64,000 bases of DNA from Sinorhizobium glycinis (GCF_001651865.1 NZ_LPUX01000064.1:785260-849259), one strand, 5' to 3'; shown: positions 17,389 to 26,360, numbered from the stretch's first letter. Notes: a model not told the origin generated them from the sequence alone. Numbers and translations are program-made.

Positions 17389-18536
17389 TGGATGCGGTCT
17401 CTCGTTTCGGCAGCGAGTGCGCGGGCAGCATCGACGAGCGTCGAGCGGGAGCCGAAGCCGCCGGCCTTCATGGCAATCAGCAGGGAGGAGCCGTCCGCCC
17501 GCTCTGCACGACCGACCGGGAAACCTGGCTCGAGTTCGAAAGCGAGCATGAAGCGGCGGATGCCGATCCGGTCGAGGATTGCCGCCATCGTCTCGCCGCC
17601 GGTGGCAATCACAGCGTCGTAGCCATGCCGAGCAAGCGCTGAGCCGGCCTGCGCCGCGAGACCAACCAAGACAGACCCGGCATCCCCTTGTCTCTCGATC
17701 GGCGCGCAGAGACACAGAATGGAAGCATCGTTGGGCGCATCGGCCAGATCGCCGACGACAGCGACGCCGTGCGCTCGCAGGGAGTCGCACTGGAGGTGTG
17801 TGACCCGGTTGGCGCTTCCGGCGACGATCAACACGCGCCGAGCGATCAGGCTGTCGTCCGCACCGCCCTTCGAAGCTTGCGGAACCAGCGCGGCAAGTGC
17901 CGTGGCGAGACCGGGCGAGCCGACCCAGAGCGCCGCCTGGGGGTGCGGAATGCGGGCGACTTGCCGGTTCAACGCCTGCTGGCTGTCAGCGTCGAGGATC
18001 AGGACAGGCGCCTCGGCCGCGGACGGCACGGCGTCTTCCAGCGCGATGATTGTTGGTTTGCCGATCGCGGGATCGACCAATGCCCCGATGTCGGACGTGG
18101 ACGCCGGATGGACGGGGTCTCGTCGATAGTCACTGCCGCTGACGGGAATGCCGTGAACCATCTGCATGCCGCCGACGGTCAGCCGTCCGGCCGCGGGAAA
18201 GGCCGGGGCGACAACCAGCCTGCTTCGGCCGCTTGCGCGCCAGGCGGCCGCGATTTCCGCGCGGATATGGCCGCGGAGCGTCGAGTCGATGGTCTTGAGA
18301 AGAAGGCTCCGGTCGGAAAGCGCGGCAATCGCAGCCGCCGTCAGCCGCGCCGCTTCGGTTGCGCTTAAGCTGCGGCTGTTGGTGTCGATGGAAACGACCG
18401 GCTCCTGTCCGATCCTCGCCTGGTCCCGGGTGATCAGAGGTGCGCAGCCCTTCGCAAGAAAAGGTGCCGCGCCATCGGTGGCGCTGGTGAGATCGTCGGC
18501 GACAATGCCGACCTGGAATAGTGTGCTCTGCTTCAT
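17385..18536 (-). CDS. dtnK: DUF1537 four-carbon acid sugar kinase (DtnK-like)
   Basis: A 383-residue kinase of the DUF1537/OtnK superfamily. ATG 18536 starts MKQSTLFQVGIVADDLTSATDG; the longer frame to 18716 runs into the divergent LysR gene. The N-terminal domain carries ADDLTSATDGAAPFL, TIDSTLRGHIRAEI and VVAPAFPAAGRLTVGG; the C-terminal domain carries VIATGGETMAAIL and the ending LLIAMKAGGFGSRSTLVDA. These enzymes phosphorylate D-threonate or D-erythronate at O4. It is the first gene of a three-gene operon with PdxA2, which fits DtnK. Confidence 0.87.
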   Translation of the reverse strand: MKQSTLFQVGIVADDLTSATDGAAPFLAKGCAPLITRDQARIGQEPVVSIDTNSRSLSATEAARLTAAAIAALSDRSLLLKTIDSTLRGHIRAEIAAAWRASGRSRLVVAPAFPAAGRLTVGGMQMVHGIPVSGSDYRRDPVHPASTSDIGALVDPAIGKPTIIALEDAVPSAAEAPVLILDADSQQALNRQVARIPHPQAALWVGSPGLATALAALVPQASKGGADDSLIARRVLIVAGSANRVTHLQCDSLRAHGVAVVGDLADAPNDASILCLCAPIERQGDAGSVLVGLAAQAGSALARHGYDAVIATGGETMAAILDRIGIRRFMLAFELEPGFPVGRAERADGSSLLIAMKAGGFGSRSTLVDAARALAAETRDRIQ

Positions 18537-18611
18537 ATTGGTGAGGCTTGCAGACAGGAGGCGAAGGAATAGCGATATGTTTTGACGGATAATGGTGATA
18601 AAGAAGCACCA

Positions 18612-19487
18612 ATGAGACGAGCCGACATTCCATGCCTCGACGATCTGCGCGCCTTTGAGACGGTAGCCCGCCTCGGATCCGTGCGGGCCGCAGCCATCGA
18701 ACTCTCCTTGACGCATGGCGCGGTGAGCCGACGCGTCTCCAAGCTTGCCGAGATGCTCGGCCTGCGCCTGCTCGAGCCGGATGGACGGGGTGTGCGGCTG
18801 ACGCCCGACGGCGAAAAATTGGCGGCGACGACCGGCCGGGCATTCTCCGCCATTATGGATACTCTCGCCGAAATCCGATCTGCCGCGTCAGCGGCACCAA
18901 TCCTGTTGTCGTGCGAACGGTCGCTGGCGATGCGCTGGCTAATCCCCCGCCTTTCCGGCTTTCAGGACAAGTACCCGCATATCGACGTACATCTTGCAAC
19001 CGGCGGCGGGGCGCTCGACTTCGCGCGGGATCGCGTGACGCTCGCGATCCGGCGGCTCGACTTTCCCGTAGAGCCCGAATGGATGATCACCCGGCTGATG
19101 CCTGAGCGGGTCGGGCCGGTCATGCTCCATTCGCATCGGCAGCGTTTCGATCGTGGCGACTATGTCGCGCTCGGGTCCCGCACGCGACCGAATGCCTGGC
19201 AGATGTGGCTGGATGGGCATCCCTCGGCACCGCGGCCGCGAAGCACGCGATTGCTCGACCATCATTTCCTGATGGCAGAAGCAGCGTTGGCGGGGCTCGG
19301 CGTTGCGCTCGCGCCGCAAGCGATCGCAGCGGATGACGTGACAAGCGGCCGGCTGGCGGCGCCCCTGGGTTTCGACGCGGATGGAACCGATTATGGCCTC
19401 ATACAGCCACGGCAGGCGCCAACGCCAGCCGGATTGGCAGAGCTCCGGCAATGGTTGGTCGGTCAAAGTATGGAGTATGTCGCCTGA
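18612..19487 (+). CDS. LysR-family regulator of the dtnK-pdxA2 operon
   Basis: A 291-residue LysR-type regulator. ATG 18612 is preferred (AAAGAAG upstream); an alternative TTG at 18582 would add ten residues. The N-terminal winged helix (3-62) reads LDDLRAFETVARLGSVRAAA and LTHGAVSRRVSKLAEMLG. The effector domain follows, with LAMRWLIPRLSGFQDKYP and a terminal recycling of the family fold (MAEAALAGLGVALAP), most like GcvA-type regulators. It is divergent from the kinase operon by 75 bases. Control of that operon by a threonate-like ligand is inferred. Confidence 0.9.
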   Translation: MRRADIPCLDDLRAFETVARLGSVRAAAIELSLTHGAVSRRVSKLAEMLGLRLLEPDGRGVRLTPDGEKLAATTGRAFSAIMDTLAEIRSAASAAPILLSCERSLAMRWLIPRLSGFQDKYPHIDVHLATGGGALDFARDRVTLAIRRLDFPVEPEWMITRLMPERVGPVMLHSHRQRFDRGDYVALGSRTRPNAWQMWLDGHPSAPRPRSTRLLDHHFLMAEAALAGLGVALAPQAIAADDVTSGRLAAPLGFDADGTDYGLIQPRQAPTPAGLAELRQWLVGQSMEYVA

Positions 19488-19545
19488 TCGCTTCAATCGG
19501 CGCCTGAAGGACGCCCGGAGCTACCGGCGCGCTCCGGCAGGCCGC

Positions 19546-19668
19546 TCAGCGACCGCGGCGAGGAGGATGGGACGCCGCGCCGCGGGTCTGGACCCGCAGC
19601 ATTGCGTTCCAAAGCTGACGAGCGAAACGTGATTGAACCTGCTTCGCAAGCTTGCCCTGCGATGACAT
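19546..19668 (-). CDS. Possible 40-residue hypothetical protein
   Basis: A short minus-strand frame beginning MSSQGKLAKQVQSRFARQ. ATG 19668 has GGAG seven bases upstream, better than the in-frame ATGs at 19728 and 19764. The product is basic and matches no family I recognise. It is the only gene candidate in the 382-base gap between the LysR gene and iatP; the rest of the gap holds the iatP terminator. Confidence 0.3.
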   Translation of the reverse strand: MSSQGKLAKQVQSRFARQLWNAMLRVQTRGAASHPPRRGR

Positions 19669-19801
19669 GATAAATCTCCGATAGTTCAGGATGGCGCTCG
19701 TATAGTCTATCGGCCGCGCCTTGGCCATGGCGGAGTCTACGGAGCTGCCTTGCAGGGCAAGCATATGTCGAGCGGCAAGAATATCGACTGAATTGGGTAG
19801 G

Positions 19802-19840
19802 AGAAAACAAAGATGCCGGGATGAATTTCTTCATCCCGGC
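19802..19840 (-). terminator. Terminator of the inositol ABC operon
   Basis: A perfect 11-bp stem (GCCGGGATGAA at 19815-19825 with TTCATCCCGGC at 19830-19840) has a 4-base loop. It is followed on the minus strand by the T-rich tail ATCTTTGTTTTCTCC. It lies 30 bases past the iatP stop. Confidence 0.85.
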
Positions 19841-19869
19841 GAGGTACTTCACTGGGAGGGCAGTCTTCT

Positions 19870-20895
19870 TCAGGTTTTTTTCCGGCCTTTCTGGCGGTAG
19901 ACGTCGACGACCACGGCGGCGACGATGATCACGCCCTTGACGATCTCCTGGTAGTAGGCGTCGACCCTGAGGAAGGTGAAGCCGGAGGTCATCACGCCGA
20001 GAATGATCGTGCCGATGACGGTGCCGGTGATGCGGCCGACGCCGCCCGTCAGCGAGGTGCCGCCGATGACGGTCGCGGCGATCGCATCGAGTTCGTACAT
20101 GACACCCATGCCGGCCTGCGCGGTCTGGGCGCGGGCTGCGGTGACGACGCCCGCAAGACCGGCCAGCATGCCGGCGATCGCATAGACCTTGATCAGATGC
20201 GCCTCGACATTGATGCCGGAGACGCGTGCCGCCTGGACGTTGGCGCCGATCGCATAGGTGAACTTGCCGTAGCGGGTGTAACGCAGGGCGATGTGGAAGA
20301 TGAGGGCGACGACGAGGAAGACCACCACCGGCCAGATGCCCGTGCCGATGAAGTTGAACTGGTCGGTGAGGCCGGAGACCGGCTGGCCTTTCGTGTACCA
20401 CTTGGAAATACCGCGCGCCGAGACCATCATGCCGAGCGTGGCGATGAAGGGCGGGATCTTGGTTTTGGCGATCAGCTGCCCGTTGATGTAGCCGGCGACA
20501 AGGCCGATGCCGACGCCAAGCCCGATCGGCACGATCGCCGGCAGGTCGGTCAGGGAAGGATAGAGCGCGCGCGGCCAGGTGGAGGCTTGCGCGACGCTCG
20601 CCGAGATCATCGCCGTCATGCCGACAACGGAGCCTGAAGAAAGGTCGATGCCGCCGGTGATGATCACCTGCGTCACCCCGACCGCGATGATGCCGATCAC
20701 CGACACCTGCAGGATCATGATCGTCAGGCGTTGGGGATTCATCAGGAAGCTCTGGCCGACGAGCAGCCAGCCGAGAACTTCATAGACGAGCGCGATCCCG
20801 ATCAGCACCAGGAAGATATTGAGTTCGGGCGGCAAGCGCCGTCTCGACCCGGCGAGGGTCGAACTCGTGCCATGTGCAGCGATATTGGTTTCCAT
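19870..20895 (-). CDS. iatP: Inositol ABC transporter permease (IatP)
   Basis: A 341-residue inner-membrane permease of the RbsC/XylH class. It has about ten hydrophobic helices and the family signature GGIDLSSGSVVGMTAMI near residue 85, plus TLGMMVSARGISKWYT and GGTSLTGGVGRITGT. It forms the channel for the sugar bound by IbpA and energised by IatA. It is the third gene of ibpA-iatA-iatP, ~30 bases after iatA. The myo-inositol assignment rests on the resemblance of the binding protein and the IolR-type operator upstream. Confidence 0.88.
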   Translation of the reverse strand: METNIAAHGTSSTLAGSRRRLPPELNIFLVLIGIALVYEVLGWLLVGQSFLMNPQRLTIMILQVSVIGIIAVGVTQVIITGGIDLSSGSVVGMTAMISASVAQASTWPRALYPSLTDLPAIVPIGLGVGIGLVAGYINGQLIAKTKIPPFIATLGMMVSARGISKWYTKGQPVSGLTDQFNFIGTGIWPVVVFLVVALIFHIALRYTRYGKFTYAIGANVQAARVSGINVEAHLIKVYAIAGMLAGLAGVVTAARAQTAQAGMGVMYELDAIAATVIGGTSLTGGVGRITGTVIGTIILGVMTSGFTFLRVDAYYQEIVKGVIIVAAVVVDVYRQKGRKKT

Positions 20896-20925
20896 AGTCT
20901 TTCCTCCCTGCGGTCGGCATCCGCG

Positions 20926-22467
20926 CTAACGCGCGGCAAGTTCCATGACCTTGATTTGGGTGGCTTCTGCCCTGTCGAGGAAGCCCGTGACCCGGCCTTC
21001 ATGCATGACCATGATCCGGTCGCTCATGCCGAGCACCTCGGGCATTTCCGACGAGATCATGATGACGGCGACGCCGTTGCGGGCGAGTTCGGTCACCAGC
21101 CGGTGAATTTCGGCCTTCGCGCCGACGTCGATGCCGCGTGTCGGCTCGTCGAGGATCAGAATATGCGGATTGGTGAGCAGCCAGCGGCCGATGAGGACCT
21201 TCTGCTGGTTGCCGCCGGAGAGGTTCTCGATGCGCTCCTGCAGGTTCGGCGTCTTGACGCGCAGCTTGCGGCTCATCTCCTCGCAGGCCGCGTTGACTTC
21301 CTTCTCGCTTACGAAGCCGCGCTTGACGAACCTGTCCTGCAGCACGGCGATCTGCATGTTCTCGAGGATGTCGAGGATCAGTAGGCAGCCGGTGTCCTTG
21401 CGGTCCTCGGTCAGAAACGCCATGCGGTTGCGGATCGCCGTATTCGGATTGTCGATCACCACTTCCTTGCCGTCGATCGCGATCGTGCCCGAGCTTGCCG
21501 GGGTGACGCCGAACAGCGTCTCGGCAACGTTCGAGCGGCCCGAGCCGACGAGGCCGGCAACGCCGAGGATCTCGCCGGCGCGCACGTCGAAGGACACTTC
21601 GTGGAAGACGCCGTTGAGCGTCAGGTTCTTGACCGACAGGACGACGTCGCCGATCGGCACCTCTTCCTTCGGGAACATCTGGGTGATCTCTCGGCCGACC
21701 ATCATGCGGATGATGTCGTCGCGGGTCACCTCGCTCGACGCGTGCGTGCCGATATATTTGCCGTCGCGGAACACCGAGAACTCGTCGGCGATCTCGAACA
21801 GCTCGTTCATCTTGTGGGTGATGTAGACGATGCCGATGCCCTGCGATCTGAGGTCGCGGATGATCTCGAAGAGATGCGCGACCTCGCGCTCGGTGAGCGC
21901 CGAGGTAGGCTCGTCCATGATCAGCACGTCGGATTCATAGGAGACCGCCTTGGCGATCTCGACCATCTGCCGGTTGGCGACCGACAAGTGGCGCACCTCG
22001 ATCTCCGGGTCTATGTCGATCTTCAGCCGCTCGAACAGCTTGGCCGTCATCCGGCGCATCTCGCCGTGGTCGACGAAGCCGAACCGGTTCTTCGGTTCGC
22101 GGCGGATCCAGATGTTCTCGGCGACGGTCATGAAGGGCATCAGGTTCAGTTCCTGATGGATCATCGCGATGCCGTTTTCGAGTGCGTCGAGCGGGGACTT
22201 CAGCTGGATGTCGACGCCGCGGAGTTTCACCTCGCCCTGGTCCGGGTGATAGATGCCGGCGAGTATCTTCATCAGCGTCGACTTGCCGGCGCCGTTCTCG
22301 CCCATCAGCGCATGCACGGTGCCGCGCTTCAGCTTGAACTGAACGTCGTCGAGCGCGACGACCCCGGGGAATTCCTTGCGCACGCCTTCGGCGGCCAGGA
22401 GATATTCGGCATTGGGTATGGCACCGCTGGCGCGCACGGCTGCCATCGTCGTGGGACTGAGCGTCAT
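20926..22467 (-). CDS. iatA: Inositol ABC transporter ATPase (IatA)
   Basis: A 513-residue dual-cassette sugar ATPase. The first cassette has Walker [13 protein letters not shown] and the signature region [14 protein letters not shown] with [11 protein letters not shown]. The second has [12 protein letters not shown], then [15 protein letters not shown] and [15 protein letters not shown]. The start is taken at ATG 22467 because GGGGAGG lies eight bases upstream; the in-frame ATG at 22473 is too close to that site. It powers IatP. Together with ibpA and iatP it makes a complete CUT2-type importer. Confidence 0.92.
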   Translation of the reverse strand: MTLSPTTMAAVRASGAIPNAEYLLAAEGVRKEFPGVVALDDVQFKLKRGTVHALMGENGAGKSTLMKILAGIYHPDQGEVKLRGVDIQLKSPLDALENGIAMIHQELNLMPFMTVAENIWIRREPKNRFGFVDHGEMRRMTAKLFERLKIDIDPEIEVRHLSVANRQMVEIAKAVSYESDVLIMDEPTSALTEREVAHLFEIIRDLRSQGIGIVYITHKMNELFEIADEFSVFRDGKYIGTHASSEVTRDDIIRMMVGREITQMFPKEEVPIGDVVLSVKNLTLNGVFHEVSFDVRAGEILGVAGLVGSGRSNVAETLFGVTPASSGTIAIDGKEVVIDNPNTAIRNRMAFLTEDRKDTGCLLILDILENMQIAVLQDRFVKRGFVSEKEVNAACEEMSRKLRVKTPNLQERIENLSGGNQQKVLIGRWLLTNPHILILDEPTRGIDVGAKAEIHRLVTELARNGVAVIMISSEMPEVLGMSDRIMVMHEGRVTGFLDRAEATQIKVMELAAR

Positions 22468-22572
22468 GGTCATTGCCTCCCCATCTTCCGGCCTCGGCCG
22501 GAACGTCCACGCGGCGGGCGGAACACCCTTCTTTTAGGCCATATGGGCCTCAGGCGGGACTTGTTTCCCAAT

Positions 22573-22598
22573 GGGAGTGCGGCTGCGGCCGCACTCCC
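22573..22598 (-). repeat. Intercistronic hairpin between ibpA and iatA
   Basis: A perfect 11-bp stem (GGGAGTGCGGC/GCCGCACTCCC) with a 4-base loop lies 12 bases after the ibpA stop. There is no T-run, so it more likely protects the ibpA transcript and attenuates iatA than ends transcription. Confidence 0.7.
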
Positions 22599-22609
22599 AA
22601 GTGGAACGA

Positions 22610-23539
22610 TCAGTTCTTGGCCTGGTAGTCGGCGAGGTTTTCCTTCGTGACGAGCTCGAAGGGGATGTAGACCTTCTTCTCGACCGACTCGCCCTTGGCA
22701 AGCTTGAGGGCGGTGTCGACCGAGCCCTGGCCCTGGCCGGCAGCGTTCTGGAAGACGGTCACGTCGAGGTCGCCGGCAGCCATGGCGGCAAGGGCGTCCT
22801 GGGTGGCGTCGACGCCGCCGATGACGACCGAGTCCATCGACCGGCCCGCAGCCTTCAGCGCCTGGATGGCGCCGATCGCCATTTCGTCGTTGTTGGCAAT
22901 CACGGCGTCGAACTCGAGGCCGGCGGAAAGCCAGTTGGTCATGAGGTCCGCGCCCTGGGTCCGCGACCAGTTGGCGGTCTGCTCCTCGACGATCTCGATG
23001 CCCTTGCAGGCGTCGGTGGCGAGGACGTCGTGGATGTCCTTGGTGCGCATGCGGGCGGCCTGGTTGGAGAGTTCGCCCATCATCACGACGGCCTTCCCCT
23101 TGCCGCCGAGCAGCTTGCAAACTTCCTGCGTCTCCAGCGTGCCGGATTCCATTTCGTTCGATGCGACAAAGGCCTGCTTTTCCGGCAGCGAGTCGATGTT
23201 CACCGGCTCGCGGTTGACATAGACGAGCGGGATGCCGGCATCGGCCGCGATCTTCGACATGGCGGCGGTCGCGTCCGTATCGACCGGGTTGACGATGATC
23301 GCATCGACGCCGGCGGCGATGAAGTTCTGGATCTGGCTCTGCTGCTTGGCGACGTCGTTCTGCGCGTCCTCGATCTGGAGCTCGACGCCATTCAGCGTCT
23401 TGGCATAGTCCTGCATGCCGTTGCGCAGGACCGTCAGGAAGTTGTCGTCGAACAGCGCCATCGAGACGCCGATCGTTTCCGCATGCGCAGCCGTCGACAT
23501 CATGACCGCCATCGCAGTGCCCAGAATGAATTTCTTCAT
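22610..23539 (-). CDS. ibpA: Inositol-binding periplasmic protein (IbpA)
   Basis: A 309-residue periplasmic binding protein. ATG 23539 has a strong GGAGGAG upstream and gives a signal peptide (MKKFILGTAMAVMMSTAAHA). The mature fold is RbsB-like: GVSMALFDDNFLTVLRNGM, IIVNPVDTDATAAMSKIA, VYVNREPV, GELSNQAARMRTKDI, and ANNDEMAIGAIQALKAAG. These segments resemble the inositol-binding protein IbpA of Caulobacter. The start is preceded by a GGAA-N6-TTCC site at 23689-23702, the motif reported for IolR of S. meliloti, supporting inositol as ligand. Confidence 0.88.
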   Translation of the reverse strand: MKKFILGTAMAVMMSTAAHAETIGVSMALFDDNFLTVLRNGMQDYAKTLNGVELQIEDAQNDVAKQQSQIQNFIAAGVDAIIVNPVDTDATAAMSKIAADAGIPLVYVNREPVNIDSLPEKQAFVASNEMESGTLETQEVCKLLGGKGKAVVMMGELSNQAARMRTKDIHDVLATDACKGIEIVEEQTANWSRTQGADLMTNWLSAGLEFDAVIANNDEMAIGAIQALKAAGRSMDSVVIGGVDATQDALAAMAAGDLDVTVFQNAAGQGQGSVDTALKLAKGESVEKKVYIPFELVTKENLADYQAKN

Positions 23540-23688
23540 GTCTACTTTCTCCTCCACTTTGGTGCCGGCCACACCCTCTCTTGCCGGAAACTCGATTTTC
23601 GTTGATCGAGCTCAACCCTGGTCGGAAGCAACACTCCCGCTGCGCTCCCGACGAAAACGGAACAAACAAACCAGTGGTTTGTCATTAC

Positions 23689-23702
23689 GGAATATGTATT
23701 CC
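23689..23702. promoter_or_regulatory. IolR-type operator upstream of ibpA
   Basis: GGAATATGTATTCC is a perfect 6+6 palindrome around TG and fits GGAA-N6-TTCC, the motif reported for the RpiR-type repressor IolR in S. meliloti. It lies 150 bases upstream of the ibpA ATG. Confidence 0.7.
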
Positions 23703-23777
23703 ATTTTATCTGGACGCCGTCAAGTGCATCTTGCGGCGCCCGGGCGGTATTTCCGCGCTTTGGTGCGCGCTTGGCGA

Positions 23778-24587
23778 TCACGAGCGGGATTGCAGGTAGT
23801 CCATGCTATCGAGAATGGCCTTGGCCGGATCGCTGAGCGCATGGACGGAAGGTGCAAAGGGCTCGAACGAGAAGGGACCGCTGTAGCCTTCGGCGCGCAG
23901 CCGGCGGATCTGGCCCGCATTGTCCAGCCGGTCCGCGGCGTCGACCAGGATCCGGTGCGGGTCGCGCATCTCGGAGACGGCAACAGCCTCGTCGCTGACG
24001 CCGGAAATGTGAACGAGGCCGGTCAGCTTCGGGAAGAATGCGTCTTCGCCGGCGAGATGATGGTGGAACGTGTCATGGACGAGTCGGAAGGTTTCTCCGC
24101 CGATTTCCCGGATCGCTTCTGCGGCTTCCGTTTTGGAGCGCAGCGAGCAGATCTCGAAGCCGAGCGGTTCCACGAGGCCGATAATGCCGGCAGCATCGAG
24201 CAGCGGCTTCAGTGCTTTCAGGGCTGAGCGAAGGTTTGCCTGGCGCTCGCCGTCCTTCTGGCCGCTGCCGTCATTGACGGGCACCAGCACCAGCGCCCTG
24301 GCACCGCAATCGTGCGCATAGGCAATGAGATCGCGCGCTTCTGCCTCCCGGGCGTCGTTCCATTCGTTGAAGCGCTGGAGGGCGTTGATCGAGATGATCG
24401 TCAGCCCGTGGTTCTCGGCCAGCGCCTTCACCTCCTCGGGCCTCGTGCCGTCGAGGATGGCATTGCCGGACAGGTCGTTGCGAATCTCCACCGCCGACGT
24501 TCCGAGCGACTTGGCAAGGGCGAAGAAGGCATCGAGCGGCAGGCCCGGAGCAGCCATGTGATTGAGGGCGAAGGGAAGGGCAGTCAT
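23778..24587 (-). CDS. IolI/Hyi-like TIM-barrel sugar isomerase
   Basis: A 269-residue AP-endonuclease-2-fold isomerase. ATG 24587 follows GGAGG by eight bases. It contains GTSAVEIRNDLSG, IISINALQRFNEW, ALVLVPVNDGSG, the metal-site region LVEPLGFEI, and RLVHDTFHHHLAG followed by GLVHISGVSD. Overall arrangement and the ALQ-FN motif resemble inosose isomerase IolI. An IolR-type palindrome 46 bases upstream and the neighbouring inositol importer support a role in inositol catabolism. Other xylose-isomerase-like sugar isomerases remain possible. Confidence 0.78.
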   Translation of the reverse strand: MTALPFALNHMAAPGLPLDAFFALAKSLGTSAVEIRNDLSGNAILDGTRPEEVKALAENHGLTIISINALQRFNEWNDAREAEARDLIAYAHDCGARALVLVPVNDGSGQKDGERQANLRSALKALKPLLDAAGIIGLVEPLGFEICSLRSKTEAAEAIREIGGETFRLVHDTFHHHLAGEDAFFPKLTGLVHISGVSDEAVAVSEMRDPHRILVDAADRLDNAGQIRRLRAEGYSGPFSFEPFAPSVHALSDPAKAILDSMDYLQSRS

Positions 24588-24632
24588 GGAAAGGTCCTCC
24601 GGGAATGTTTGGAATGGTTGTCGCGGATGTTC

Positions 24633-24646
24633 GGAACGTTTGTTCC
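24633..24646. promoter_or_regulatory. IolR-type operator upstream of the isomerase gene
   Basis: GGAACGTTTGTTCC again fits GGAA-N6-TTCC. It is 46 bases upstream of ATG 24587, a position suited to repression. Confidence 0.68.
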
Positions 24647-24801
24647 ATTTCCGGTCGACGACCACATTCACCAGTTAGACGGTATCCGTCAAAGCCATAG
24701 ATGGGCAGGAGTATCGCATTCCTGCAAGAATGCGTGGCGACGATGATGGAATTCTGTCATCGCGCGCGCCACCCGATGCACCTTCGCCGAGGGATGCGCC
24801 G

Positions 24802-25125
24802 TCAGCGCATGAGCCTTCGCTCGAGGAAGTTCTGCATGTCGCGCCGGCCGTCGACGACGCAATAGACGATCACTCTGTCTTCGATGACCCGGTAGATCAT
24901 CCTCCAAGGCTTATGGTGCAGTTCGCGATAGTCGGCGATGCCGAGTGCCGCGAGTTCTTTTGGAATGGTGCCCCGCTCCGGGAATTCGGAGAGATTGGCG
25001 CACGCCGCCTCTATGTCCTCGAGAATGCGGCCCGCCGTTGGTTCGCCGTCGCGCGCTGCCAGGTAACGGTAGAGGTCCTCGATGTCCTGTTCCGCGTCAT
25101 GGGCGAGGTAAACCTGATAGCGCAT
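24802..25125 (-). CDS. ParE/RelE-family toxin
   Basis: A 107-residue toxin of the RelE/ParE superfamily: MRYQVYLAHDAEQDIEDLYRYL, with EDIEAACANLSEFPERGTIP, YRELHHKPWRMIYRVIEDRV and the terminal VDGRRDMQNFLERRLM. The R-x-x-Y-R-V strand and the short C-terminal helix are typical. It shares one base with the upstream antitoxin gene, the usual toxin-second order. The target (gyrase for ParE, ribosome-bound mRNA for RelE) cannot be decided by eye; ParE-like features dominate. Confidence 0.9.
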   Translation of the reverse strand: MRYQVYLAHDAEQDIEDLYRYLAARDGEPTAGRILEDIEAACANLSEFPERGTIPKELAALGIADYRELHHKPWRMIYRVIEDRVIVYCVVDGRRDMQNFLERRLMR

Positions 25126-25403
25126 CAGGTCTTCTTCGTGAGCCTGTTTCGTATGCGCTCGAACGCGTTCCCTGCAGTATCGACCTTGCCGTCCTGCACG
25201 TGCTTATTGGTTAGAGCCAGGATTTTCAGGAGCGCCAGCGTCTCCTGTGTCTCCTCGTATTGCGTCAAATCCTGCAGAACGGCCTTGGCTTCGCCATGCA
25301 AAGTGATGACAACCGGTTGCCGGTCCTCGCCCAGCTTCCGGATGACCTCGGGCGCATGTGCCTTGAGATAGCTGATAGGTTTGACTTGCTCGGACAGTTT
25401 CAT
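25125..25403 (-). CDS. Phd/YefM-family antitoxin
   Basis: A 92-residue antitoxin. The N-terminal DNA-binding region carries SYLKAHAPEVIRKLGEDRQP followed by VVITLHGEAKAVLQDLTQYE, the standard Phd/YefM pattern. The lysine-rich C-terminus should wrap the toxin. A ribosome-binding site (AGGAG) precedes ATG 25403. It would neutralise the adjacent ParE/RelE toxin and repress the pair. Confidence 0.9.
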   Translation of the reverse strand: MKLSEQVKPISYLKAHAPEVIRKLGEDRQPVVITLHGEAKAVLQDLTQYEETQETLALLKILALTNKHVQDGKVDTAGNAFERIRNRLTKKT

Positions 25404-25472
25404 GCCATAGCTCCTGCTTGACCATAATATAGACCCTTAAAGGCCAAGCAGGAAGAGGCTGCGCCGTTCTGA

Positions 25473-26360
25473 TCACTTGACCCCGTTGGCCTCGGCAATG
25501 AAATCCGACAGCATCGGCACATAGTCCTCGCCGCGCCCGGCCCCGACGGCCTGGGCGAAGGAGTTCCTGACGGCCGCCCCGATCGGGTTGGCAGCGCCGG
25601 CTGAATTGGCGAAGGCCGCGAGATAGCTCATGTCCTTGAAGCCGTTGCGGATGGCGAACTTGTGGGCGTTCGGGTCGCGCTCCAACACCCAGCGGAAGAA
25701 GGTCTGGTAGAAGGGGCAATCCATGCGGCCGCCGCGCACGACGCTGTCGAAGATCTCCGGCGTGAGGCCGGCCTTGCGTCCGAGCATCAGCGCTTCGGAA
25801 TAGAGCGCCGCATAGCCCATCGACAGAAAGTTGTTCAGCAGCTTCATCGTGTGGCCGGTGCCGGTGGGGCCCGTATGGACGATGCGGCCGGCGAAGCATT
25901 CAAGCACAGGCCAGACGCGGCGCACGTCGTCTTCGGCACCGCCGACCATGACGTCGAGCGTGCCGGCGGCTGCGTCCGCCGGGGTGCGGCTGAGCGGCGC
26001 ATCGATCAGCGTGATGCCCTTGCGGGCGAGATCCGTGGCAAGCTTCGTCGTGACCGAGGGATCGGACGTCGAGCAATCGACGAGGGTGATCGGCTTGCCG
26101 GCGGCGGCGATGCCGTCTGCGCCTTCGACAACCGAAACCACCTCCGGCGAACCGGTGACGCAGAGCACGATGATCTCGCACCGTTCTGCCATCTCGCGCG
26201 GTGACTTCACTTCTTCCGCGCCGGCTGCGACAAGCGCTTCGACCGGTGCCCGGTTGCGGTGCGCCATGACCGAGAGCGGCCAGCCCTTCTTCAGAATGTT
26301 CGCAGCCATGCCCTGGCCCATCAGCCCGACCCCGATGAAACCCACATTCACGTTCGTCAT
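25473..26360 (-). CDS. Beta-hydroxyacid dehydrogenase (HIBADH family)
   Basis: A 295-residue NAD(P)-dependent dehydrogenase. ATG 26360 has GGAGG upstream. The Rossmann motif is VGFIGVGLMGQGMAANI; the substrate loop is LIDAPLSRTPADAAAGTLD; the catalytic lysine lies in GTGHTMKLLNNFLSMGYAAL. This is the 3-hydroxyisobutyrate/6-phosphogluconate-type fold. In the substrate loop the usual VSGG is replaced by LSRT, so the substrate differs from classical HIBADH or tartronate semialdehyde reductase. It stands between the toxin-antitoxin pair and xthA with no clear operon partner. Confidence 0.85.
   Translation of the reverse strand: MTNVNVGFIGVGLMGQGMAANILKKGWPLSVMAHRNRAPVEALVAAGAEEVKSPREMAERCEIIVLCVTGSPEVVSVVEGADGIAAAGKPITLVDCSTSDPSVTTKLATDLARKGITLIDAPLSRTPADAAAGTLDVMVGGAEDDVRRVWPVLECFAGRIVHTGPTGTGHTMKLLNNFLSMGYAALYSEALMLGRKAGLTPEIFDSVVRGGRMDCPFYQTFFRWVLERDPNAHKFAIRNGFKDMSYLAAFANSAGAANPIGAAVRNSFAQAVGAGRGEDYVPMLSDFIAEANGVK

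Noticed and set aside
16384..17790. A 468-residue version of PdxA2
   Set aside because: The extra N-terminal residues overlap the kinase gene in another frame; ATG 17388 fits the PdxA family start and the ATGA overlap.
18537..18613. ATTGGTG and CACCAAT arms flanking the dtnK/LysR intergenic region as a LysR operator
   Set aside because: The 7-bp arms are 63 bases apart and one overlaps the LysR start codon. The shorter TGGTG-N9-CACCA dyad in the leader is too brief to call.
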